Origin: an uncultured Erysipelotrichaceae bacterium
GTDB taxonomy: Bacteria > Bacillota_I > Bacilli_A > RFN20 > CAG-826
NCBI GenBank assembly: GCA_902791085.1
Contig: CADAUN010000063.1
Coordinates: 1 to 7,567, forward strand
Reading direction: 5' to 3'
Length of the DNA stretch: 7,567 bases
Below, piece after piece: positions 1 through 5,425 of this stretch. The number at the start of each line of letters is the position of its first letter. Positions within the stretch are counted from its first letter, which is position 1. The translations under genes and the position numbers were made by a program. Under the pieces are notes generated by a model. That model was not told the DNA's origin, did no database searches, and saw only the letters and a program-made list of their open reading frames with translations.

Positions 1-9
1 AAGCGTCAC

Positions 10-15
10 TATAAT
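10..15 (+). promoter_or_regulatory. Possible -10 box for the antiporter gene
   Basis: A perfect TATAAT lies 33 bases before the first ATG of the antiporter gene, which would put transcription start near position 22 and give a short leader. The matching -35 box would fall outside the window, so only half of the promoter can be judged. An A/T-rich hexamer can also occur by chance. Confidence 0.35.
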
Positions 16-48
16 AACTGCTGTGCCAAAACGCACGAGGCCATATTT

Positions 49-1485
49 ATGATGTTTTTATCTTCTATCTTCGTCCCGACAGATTCAAATCCGCAAGTTT
101 ACAAAATCTTGCTTCCTTTGGCGATGCTACTCATTTTAGCCAAGGTATTCTCTTTGTTATTAGGAAAAATCAATGTTCCCCAAGTTATCGGTTATCTCTT
201 GGCGGGGCTCGTTGTTGGCTTAATCTACTTGATTCCTGGCCAAATGATTCTCACCGTTCAAACCGATGAAGGCATTTCTTTCTTTGCCAAAATCGGGGTC
301 ATTTTGATTATGTTCTCGGCCGGGGTAGAAACGGATATTAAGAAAGTAAGATCAGTTGGTTTGCCTTCTTTTATTGTCGCTTTGGTCGGTGTCATTACCC
401 CAATGTTATTGGCTTTTGGCTTAGCTCGTGTTTATGACATCTGCACCAACAATTCATTAGATTTGCATATTCCTGGCGTTAGCATCTATTACACCGAACT
501 TTATTATGGTGTCATTTTAACCGCCACTTCTGTTTCCATTACGGTCGCCGTCTTAAAAGAAGTCGGCCAATTGACTTCCAAAGTGGGAACCGTATTGACT
601 TCGGCATCCATTATCGATGATGTTTTAGGCATTATTGTCCTTTCTTTAACCATCTCGCTTTCTGGTGTCAAAAATGCTGGAAACACCAATGCTGGTTTCA
701 CCGATCTCGCCTCTTTAGTACTTGGCTCCATGGGCGAAGTGGGCAAAAACCCTGCCATGAACATCTTCATCATCATTTTGTTTATGGTGATTTTCTTTGC
801 CATTACCATCTTTGCCGGCCGTTATATTCGTATGCTATTTAACTGGCTGGGCAGCAAATACCCGCACCATATCCGTATTGTCATTCTCTCCCTCGGCTTT
901 TGCTTCTTATGGGCTTATTTGGCCGAGCTCTTTAACATTGCCGATATCACCGGCGCCTATTTGATGGGTCTGGTGCTTTCTAGCACCGTCAGCCACGGCT
1001 ATATCGACCATCGAGCAGAAACCACCTCAAATTATCTCTTCGGCCCCATTTTCTTCGGCAGCATTGCCATGGGCCTCTATACGAGCTTTGATGCGCAACA
1101 ATTCGTGCAATTCCTCGCGTTTGGTTTGCTTTGGATTGTGGTTGGACTTCTTGGCAAAATCATTGGCTGCGGTGGCGCTGGTCTCGCGTTCCGTTTCCCC
1201 TTCAAAGATTCGTTACGCATTGGTTTTGGCATGATGGCCAGAGCCGAAGTTGTTATTGTCTGTGCTCAAAAAGGCGTTGAGGCAGGTCTTGTTTCGCCTA
1301 ACATCATGCCGTTTTGTCTCTTATTGATTTTGGTTTCCAGTTTTGTGACCCCGATTTGCTTAAAAGCGTTATACAAAAACGAACCAAGGGTTGATGGAGT
1401 AGCAAAGCGAACGCCAGAAATCGTAAAAGAAGCGAACAATATTGCAAACGCTGAAAAAAGCGAAGGCGTAAATGTTGAAAAATAA
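49..1485 (+). CDS. CPA2-family cation/proton antiporter (NapA/GerN-like)
   Basis: This is an integral membrane Na+(K+)/H+ exchanger of the PF00999 fold, 478 residues, mostly hydrophobic with about 12-13 membrane segments. Segment 1-2 carries the family pattern INVPQVIGYLLAGLVVG (41-57). TATSVSIT (158-165) and ASIIDDVLGI (186-195) form the unwound-helix ion site. The Asp190-Asp191 pair is the electrogenic NapA/GerN type, unlike the Gln-Asp seen in KefB/KefC. FGPIFFGSIAMGL (331-343), the Lys of LLGKIIG (Lys370) and GMMARAE (394-400, the GxxPRGE equivalent) are also family marks. The tail after about residue 442 is hydrophilic, and no TrkA-N/RCK nucleotide-binding domain follows, so Kef-style gating is unlikely. 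Two ATGs stand in tandem (49 and 52); GAGG at 37-40 gives 8-base spacing to the first. The ion carried (Na+, K+ or both) cannot be read from sequence. The gene is convergent with hpt and has no obvious link to purines. Confidence 0.9.
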   Translation: MMFLSSIFVPTDSNPQVYKILLPLAMLLILAKVFSLLLGKINVPQVIGYLLAGLVVGLIYLIPGQMILTVQTDEGISFFAKIGVILIMFSAGVETDIKKVRSVGLPSFIVALVGVITPMLLAFGLARVYDICTNNSLDLHIPGVSIYYTELYYGVILTATSVSITVAVLKEVGQLTSKVGTVLTSASIIDDVLGIIVLSLTISLSGVKNAGNTNAGFTDLASLVLGSMGEVGKNPAMNIFIIILFMVIFFAITIFAGRYIRMLFNWLGSKYPHHIRIVILSLGFCFLWAYLAELFNIADITGAYLMGLVLSSTVSHGYIDHRAETTSNYLFGPIFFGSIAMGLYTSFDAQQFVQFLAFGLLWIVVGLLGKIIGCGGAGLAFRFPFKDSLRIGFGMMARAEVVIVCAQKGVEAGLVSPNIMPFCLLLILVSSFVTPICLKALYKNEPRVDGVAKRTPEIVKEANNIANAEKSEGVNVEK

Positions 1486-1498
1486 GCGATGACTCTTG

Positions 1499-1527
1499 AG
1501 AGATCCGAAAGAAAGGGTCTCTTTTTT
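1499..1527 (+). terminator. Intrinsic terminator of the antiporter gene
   Basis: Arms AGAGATCC (1499-1506) and GGGTCTCT (1515-1522) form an 8-bp stem with one G-U pair around the loop GAAAGAAA. The run TTTTTT follows at 1522-1527. It begins 13 bases after the antiporter stop codon. Confidence 0.88.
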
Positions 1528-1532
1528 GCCAC

Positions 1533-1567
1533 AAAGAAAAGCCTCCGTTCCTGAAAGAAACAGAGGC
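1533..1567 (-). terminator. hpt: Intrinsic terminator of hpt
   Basis: Read on the minus strand, GCCTCTGTTTC and GAACGGAGGC (plus-strand span 1541-1567) form a stem of about 11 bp, including G-U pairs, with a 5-base loop. It is followed by TTTTCTTT (plus positions 1533-1540). It lies 19 bases after the hpt stop. On the plus strand it is followed by AAATCG, so it should terminate only leftward transcription. Confidence 0.87.
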
Positions 1568-1586
1568 AAATCGTCATCAAAAGACC

Positions 1587-2180
1587 TTATTTGGTAACAG
1601 ATTCAGGATGATTCTTGCTTAATGGATCTTTGGCAAGAATGGCATCCCATTTCTCAAAATCTTCTTTTGAAGGGGTAAAGACATAAGGAATATTGCGACC
1701 GATTTCATTATAGTCAAAGCCATTGCCGACCAAATATTTGTTTTCCTTGATCACTTTGCCAACAAAATCCAATTTCACTTCGACTTGACGGCGAGCTGGT
1801 TTGTCTACAAATACAGCAACTTTGACATCTTTCGGTTTTTTGCTCCAAAGATATTGTTTGAGGTATTGCATCGAAATGCCCGTATCCACAACGTCTTCCA
1901 CGATGACAATGGTTCTTCCTTCTGGGTCAAAACTCATATCTTTCAATAAGTTCACTTTGCCCGTTGTCGAAGTTCCTTCATAAGAAGAAATGTGAATATA
2001 GTCGACAATGACGGGTAATTCGACATATTTCATCATTCCAATAAGGAAAGTCATCGCGCCTTTCATGACACAAAGAAGAATCGGCCGTTTGGTTTCGTTC
2101 TTCAAGGCTTCCGTGATTTCTTTCCCCACTTTTTGGTAACAAGCTTCAATTTCTTCGGACGTCATCACGATTTCATGCAT
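1587..2180 (-). CDS. hpt: Hypoxanthine-guanine phosphoribosyltransferase
   Basis: This cytosolic purine-salvage enzyme joins PRPP to hypoxanthine or guanine, giving IMP or GMP and pyrophosphate. It has 197 residues, slightly longer than the usual ~180 because of a short polar C-terminal tail. The type I phosphoribosyltransferase marks are in order: VMKGA (38-42, the pyrophosphate loop with its Lys-Gly), SSYEGTSTTGKV (65-76, the flexible catalytic loop), the PRPP motif IVIVEDVVDTGIS (91-103, acidic pair Glu95-Asp96 and catalytic Asp99), VDKPAR (125-130, with the Lys that contacts the purine 6-oxo group), and VGNGFDYNEIGRN (151-163, stacking Phe155, Asp156, Arg162). The ATG at 2180 is chosen because AGAGGG (plus 2188-2193) sits 7 bases upstream; a Met at residue 6 is a weaker alternative. 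It is divergent from the nucleoside importer, which fits supply of purines to salvage. Guanine against hypoxanthine preference cannot be told from sequence. Confidence 0.96.
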   Translation of the reverse strand: MHEIVMTSEEIEACYQKVGKEITEALKNETKRPILLCVMKGAMTFLIGMMKYVELPVIVDYIHISSYEGTSTTGKVNLLKDMSFDPEGRTIVIVEDVVDTGISMQYLKQYLWSKKPKDVKVAVFVDKPARRQVEVKLDFVGKVIKENKYLVGNGFDYNEIGRNIPYVFTPSKEDFEKWDAILAKDPLSKNHPESVTK

Positions 2181-2214
2181 GGATTAACCCTCTTTTTTTT
2201 AAAAACACTTAGTT

Positions 2215-2220
2215 ATTCTA
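2215..2220 (-). promoter_or_regulatory. Possible -10 box for hpt
   Basis: On the minus strand this reads TAGAAT, five of six bases matching TATAAT, 34 bases before the hpt start codon. With 17-base spacing the -35 position reads TTTCTT, a poor match, so this is only a candidate. If it is right, the cre-like palindrome would be centred about 70 bases upstream of the start of transcription. Confidence 0.3.
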
Positions 2221-2271
2221 ACTTACTTCCTTTTCCTAAGAAATACCACCCTAAATTGCGTTTTCTTGTCC

Positions 2272-2285
2272 TGAAAACGTTTTCA
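2272..2285. promoter_or_regulatory. Perfect cre-like palindrome (CcpA or other LacI-family operator)
   Basis: TGAAAACGTTTTCA is a perfect 14-bp inverted repeat with a central CG, and it fits the catabolite-responsive element consensus TGWAANCGNTNWCA used by CcpA in Bacillota. It sits between the divergent hpt and importer genes, so it could act on either. Relative to the candidate importer -10 box at 2321 its centre is about 55 bases upstream of transcription start, a position where CcpA often activates. Another LacI-family regulator is possible, because that family shares this half-site geometry. Confidence 0.7.
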
Positions 2286-2320
2286 AAACATTTGTCCTTC
2301 CTTTTTTGCTTCCTTACCAC

Positions 2321-2326
2321 GATAAT
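2321..2326 (+). promoter_or_regulatory. Possible -10 box for the nucleoside importer operon
   Basis: GATAAT matches five of six bases of TATAAT and would start the transcript near 2333, about 10 bases before the riboswitch aptamer, which is where a promoter is expected. No convincing -35 box lies 16-18 bases upstream (the region is a pyrimidine run), so the promoter may depend on an activator or be misplaced. Confidence 0.35.
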
Positions 2327-2342
2327 AAATGCGTCGAAAAGA

Positions 2343-2413
2343 CATTGTTCGTATAATTGCCGGATTGGCGGCGAGTCTCTACGTTGGACCAGAATCCAAC
2401 ACTATGGGCAATG
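2343..2413 (+). promoter_or_regulatory. Guanine-class purine riboswitch aptamer
   Basis: The three-way junction is complete. Helix P1 pairs 2343-2353 with 2403-2413, including several G-U pairs. P2 pairs 2357-2362 with 2369-2374, closed by loop GATTGG. P3 pairs 2383-2388 with 2395-2400, closed by loop CCAGAA. The conserved cores are present: TATAAT at the P1/J1-2 joint, J2/3 GTCTCTAC (2375-2382), and J3/1 A2401-C2402. GG at 2367-2368 can pair with CC at 2389-2390 to make the loop-loop contact. C2402 is the specificity base (position 74 of the xpt aptamer): C means guanine/hypoxanthine, U would mean adenine. The position equal to U51 is T2380, which argues against the 2'-deoxyguanosine variant class. 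It leads the nucleoside importer operon, whose product would raise the guanine pool, so ligand-dependent shut-off is expected. Confidence 0.93.
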
Positions 2414-2490
2414 GAAAAAATCGTTTTTGCTTTTTCCATTTCCGCCTTCTCGTCCCAATTCTCAAACAAGGATTACGGGCAAAAAAGGAG
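2410..2490 (+). promoter_or_regulatory. Candidate riboswitch expression platform and Shine-Dalgarno
   Basis: Three mutually competing pairings are visible. (a) A 10-bp hairpin of AATGGAAAAA (2410-2419) with TTTTTCCATT (2431-2440); it is AU-rich and is followed by TTTCCGCC, not a proper U-tract, so it is a poor terminator. (b) TTTTTGC (2424-2430) with GCAAAAA (2479-2485), extendable by two G-U pairs to 2432/2477, ending next to the Shine-Dalgarno GGAG at 2487-2490. (c) The P1 5' strand (2345-2353) with TACGGGCAA (2474-2482). The lack of a U-tract and the nearness of (b) and (c) to the Shine-Dalgarno suggest control of translation. No folding energies were computed. Confidence 0.5.
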
Positions 2491-2495
2491 AAAAA

Positions 2496-3743
2496 ATGAA
2501 AAAGCATCTCAACTTCGTCGTCCTCGTCTTGGCCGCCGCTACTTTAGCTGGCTGCAATGGAACTAACACTAGTTCTAACACCGGATCGGCTAAACTCAAA
2601 GCCGGTTTAATCACTTTGCACGACGAAAATTCGACCTACGACAAGAACTTCATCGACGCATTCAAAGCCGCTTGCGCAAAGAAAGGCGTTGAACCCGTCA
2701 TTCAATCTAACGTTCCTGAATCTAACGAATGCTATACACAAGCTGCTGATATGGCCGATAATGGCTGCGCTTTTGTGTTTGCTGATTCCTTCGGACATGA
2801 AGATCATATCGTCCGTGCCGCCAGAGAATTCCCGAATGTTCAATTCTCTCACGCCTCTGGACAACAAGCTCACGTATTAAAATTGGCGAACTTCCATAAC
2901 GCTTTCGCTTCTATTTATGAAGGCCGTTATCTCGCTGGCGTTGCTGCTGGTTTGAAATTACAAGCCATGATTGAAGCCAAACCTGAAACTTCAACAAACA
3001 TTGGTTACATCGGTGCCTACCCTTATGCCGAAGTCATTTCTGGCTATACCTCTTATTACCTCGGTGTCCGTTCGGTCGTTAAGGAAGCCACAATGACCGT
3101 TACCTTCACCAATTCTTGGTATGACGAAACCGCAGAAAAGACTTCTGCTGAAAATTTGATTAAAAACTACCATTGCTCCATCGTTTCCCAACACGCTGAC
3201 TCTTGGGGCGCTCCGACTGCTTGCGAAAACGCTAAAGTTCCTAACGTGACCTATAATGGTTCCACCGAATCGAAATGCCCCGATACTTATCTCATTTCTT
3301 CTCGTATCAATTGGGAACCTTATTTCGAACACTGCTTCGATCAATTGGCTAACAAAGGCACCATCGAAACCGATTATACCGGTGAACTCGGCACCACTCT
3401 TTATGATGGGTCTGTCGCCCTCACCGCTCCGGGTAAAGTTGCCGCTGTCGCAAACACCGAAGAAAAATTAAACGAAGCCGCGGCGAAACTCCGCGCTGGA
3501 ACACTTCATGTCTTCGACACTTCTTCCTTCACGGTGAGTGGCGCCAATGTCACTAGCAACGTCACGGTTGATGCTGAAGGCCATGTCACTTCTTACAAGG
3601 CCGACGTCGATCCAGATGCTGCTTATACTGCTGATACCGAAGTGGTTGAAAAAGATAGCAATGGCAAATCTTACATTGCCGAAAGCGCAAAACGCTCTGC
3701 TCCTTATTTCCAACTCAACATCGATGGCATCACGCGCATCTGA
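2496..3743 (+). CDS. BMP-family nucleoside-binding lipoprotein of an ABC importer
   Basis: This is the surface-anchored substrate-binding protein of a nucleoside importer (PF02608, the PnrA/NupN family), 415 residues. A signal peptide with MKK start and hydrophobic core ends in lipobox LAGC, with Cys20 as the lipidated residue, followed by a Ser/Thr/Asn linker. Family marks include STYDKNF (46-52), FADSFG (95-100), YEGRYLAGVAAGL (141-153), IGAYPYAEVISGY (172-184), NSWYDETAEKTSAENLI (206-222) and SQHADSWGAP (231-240). ATG at 2496 is preferred: GGAG (2487-2490) lies 5 bases before it and a signal peptide begins there. The reading frame stays open upstream to 2133, but that part covers the riboswitch and antisense hpt. 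Purine nucleosides such as guanosine, inosine or adenosine are the likely ligands, supported by the guanine riboswitch; the exact one is unknown. The mature protein holds seven cysteines, and the C-terminal lobe is unusual (about 338-400). A terminator separates it from the ATPase gene. Confidence 0.93.
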   Translation: MKKHLNFVVLVLAAATLAGCNGTNTSSNTGSAKLKAGLITLHDENSTYDKNFIDAFKAACAKKGVEPVIQSNVPESNECYTQAADMADNGCAFVFADSFGHEDHIVRAAREFPNVQFSHASGQQAHVLKLANFHNAFASIYEGRYLAGVAAGLKLQAMIEAKPETSTNIGYIGAYPYAEVISGYTSYYLGVRSVVKEATMTVTFTNSWYDETAEKTSAENLIKNYHCSIVSQHADSWGAPTACENAKVPNVTYNGSTESKCPDTYLISSRINWEPYFEHCFDQLANKGTIETDYTGELGTTLYDGSVALTAPGKVAAVANTEEKLNEAAAKLRAGTLHVFDTSSFTVSGANVTSNVTVDAEGHVTSYKADVDPDAAYTADTEVVEKDSNGKSYIAESAKRSAPYFQLNIDGITRI

Positions 3744-3775
3744 GCGTCCATCATAAGTTCTTTAACGGAACGTTT

Positions 3776-3815
3776 GCCCAGGGGGAATTTCTTCCCCTTG
3801 GGCTTTGTCTTTTTT
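3776..3815 (+). terminator. Internal operon terminator or attenuator between lipoprotein and ATPase genes
   Basis: GCCCAGGGGGAA (3776-3787) and TTCCCCTTGGGC (3792-3803) form a 12-bp, GC-rich stem with a single G-U pair and the 4-base loop TTTC. TTTGTCTTTTTT follows at 3804-3815. It starts 32 bases after the lipoprotein stop, and its U-tract directly touches the GAGGA ribosome site of the next gene (3816-3820). It probably stops part of the transcription, leaving more lipoprotein mRNA than ATPase/permease mRNA, and may shield the upstream mRNA from 3' decay. Confidence 0.88.
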
Positions 3816-3826
3816 GAGGAAAAACC

Positions 3827-5425
3827 ATGACAGAAACGCATCTCCCATATCTTGATTTGGAACATATCTCCAAATCTTTTGGCCCCGTCCATGCCAATCA
3901 AGACATTAGTTTAAAAGTCTATCCGGGCGAGATTTTGGCGTTGCTTGGCGAAAATGGCAGCGGAAAAACCACTCTGATGAATATGCTTTCTGGCATTTAT
4001 CGCCCAGATAGCGGCTCTATTTTTGTATTGGGCAAATTAGCCACGATCAATTCTCCAAAAGATGCCTACGCCTATCATATCGGCATGATTCACCAGCACT
4101 TCAAACTCATCGAAGTTTTCACGTCATTAGAAAACATCATTCTCGGCGTCCCTCATAATAAAAAAGAAAAAAATAATCCTGATTCCTATGACAAAGGTTC
4201 GGCGAAAGATGCGAAAAAGCTGGTCACCAAGATTTGTCAGAAATATGGATTCCGACTTGATTTAGATAAAAAAGTCTACGACATGTCGGTTTCCGAAAAA
4301 CAAACGTTAGAAATCGTAAAAACGCTTTATCGTGGCGCGGATATTTTGATTTTGGATGAACCGACAGCCGTTTTGACCCCTCTAGAAACCGAACGATTGT
4401 TCCGCGTCATGCGGAATATGAAAGAGGATGGCAAATCCATCATCATCATTACCCATAAATTAAACGAAGTGTTGGCGATTTCTGATCGCGTGACCGTATT
4501 ACGCAAAGGCGAATGCATTGGCAGCGTCAATACGAAAGATGCGAACGAAATGTTATTGACGGAAATGATGGTTGGGAAAAAAGTCGAATTAAAAATCGAC
4601 CGCGCAGAACCTTTGCACCCGACACCGCGTCTTGAGGTGGATCATCTGTCTTGCAAGAATGAATTTGGTCGCGAAATCTTACATTCGGTTTCTTTTACTG
4701 CCAACAGTGGCGAAATTTTAGGCATTGCCGGTATTTCTGGTTCCGGCCAAAAAGAATTGTTAGAAGCCATCGCTGGTTTGCAACGGACAAGCCAAGGCGA
4801 CATTTTCTATGACGATTACGACGAGAGCGAAGAACGCATTGATTTGAAAAGCAAAAGCGCGGCGCAAATCCGAAATCTTGGGATTCGTTTGGCCTTTGTC
4901 CCTGAAGATCGTCTTGGCATGGGCTTAGTCGGTGACATGGATTTGGTCGATAACATGATGTTACGTTCTTATCGCTCTGGGAAGACGCAATTCGTCAATC
5001 GTTCTACGCCCGCAGAATTAGCCTCTCGCGTCGTCAAAGAATTAAATGTCAGCACGCCGTCTTTACACACCTCCGTCCGCAAATTATCGGGCGGCAACGT
5101 GCAAAAAGTTTTGGTTGGCCGTGAAATCGCGAGCGGTCCAAAAGTCTTGATGGTCGCTTATCCAACGCGCGGCTTAGACATCAACTCCTCCTATTTGATT
5201 TATCATCTGTTAAACGAACAAAAGAAAGGTGGAACTGCCGTGATTTATGTCGGAGAGGATTTAGACGTCCTTTTGGCGCTTTCCGACCGAATTTTGGTGT
5301 TAGGCGATGGCGAAGTCCGTGGCATCCTTAATGCAAGAAAGACCACCAAAGCCGAAGTTGGTCTTTTGATGACAAAGCAACAATCTTCTGAACAAGAAGA
5401 GAAAGAAGGAAAGGCTCATGCATAG
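3827..5425 (+). CDS. Nucleoside ABC importer ATPase with two fused nucleotide-binding domains
   Basis: This 532-residue cytoplasmic ATPase carries two nucleotide-binding domains in tandem, as in NupO, RbsA and MglA, and drives the two permeases downstream. Domain 1 (about 8-250) has Walker A GENGSGKTT (41-49), Q-loop Gln90, signature-like MSVSE (153-157), Walker B ILILDEPT (173-180, Asp177-Glu178) and His210. Domain 2 (about 267-515) has a degenerate Walker A GIAGISGSGQKEL (299-311), VPEDR (358-362), an intact signature LSGGN (420-424) and a Walker B with no catalytic Glu, VLMVAYPTRGLD (440-451). One competent ATP site (Walker 1 plus signature 2) and one degenerate site are therefore expected, as is normal for the family, although MSVSE and the Tyr445 position depart from the usual LSVGE and Gln. 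ATG at 3827 follows GAGGA by 6 bases. Its 3' end overlaps permease 1 by 8 bases. The last ~15 residues are a charged Glu/Lys tail. Confidence 0.94.
   Translation: MTETHLPYLDLEHISKSFGPVHANQDISLKVYPGEILALLGENGSGKTTLMNMLSGIYRPDSGSIFVLGKLATINSPKDAYAYHIGMIHQHFKLIEVFTSLENIILGVPHNKKEKNNPDSYDKGSAKDAKKLVTKICQKYGFRLDLDKKVYDMSVSEKQTLEIVKTLYRGADILILDEPTAVLTPLETERLFRVMRNMKEDGKSIIIITHKLNEVLAISDRVTVLRKGECIGSVNTKDANEMLLTEMMVGKKVELKIDRAEPLHPTPRLEVDHLSCKNEFGREILHSVSFTANSGEILGIAGISGSGQKELLEAIAGLQRTSQGDIFYDDYDESEERIDLKSKSAAQIRNLGIRLAFVPEDRLGMGLVGDMDLVDNMMLRSYRSGKTQFVNRSTPAELASRVVKELNVSTPSLHTSVRKLSGGNVQKVLVGREIASGPKVLMVAYPTRGLDINSSYLIYHLLNEQKKGGTAVIYVGEDLDVLLALSDRILVLGDGEVRGILNARKTTKAEVGLLMTKQQSSEQEEKEGKAHA

Noticed and set aside
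1266..1580. Several minus-strand open frames over the antiporter 3' end and terminators
   Set aside because: They are mirror frames of a clear membrane gene and its terminators, with no ribosome site and no recognisable motif.
2352..2357. A perfect TATAAT that could be taken as the -10 box of the importer operon
   Set aside because: It is the conserved P1/J1-2 core of the purine aptamer, it has no -35 box 17 bases upstream (ATGCGT), and starting there would remove the riboswitch from the transcript.
2343..2413. Adenine or 2'-deoxyguanosine riboswitch class
   Set aside because: The specificity base at 2402 is C, not U, which excludes adenine; the position equal to U51 is T2380, not the C typical of the 2'-deoxyguanosine variants.
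2133..2495. In-frame upstream extension of the lipoprotein reading frame by 121 codons
   Set aside because: It runs antisense through the hpt start and across the riboswitch, has no ribosome site, and would bury the lipoprotein signal peptide. The ATG at 2496 has a good Shine-Dalgarno.
2607..3713. Minus-strand and alternate-frame open frames within the lipoprotein gene
   Set aside because: They follow the codon pattern of the real gene, have no start signals and show no family features.
3741..3743. TGA read as tryptophan (Mycoplasma-type code)
   Set aside because: TGA ends the lipoprotein right after the family-like C-terminus and before a terminator, and all Trp positions inspected use TGG.
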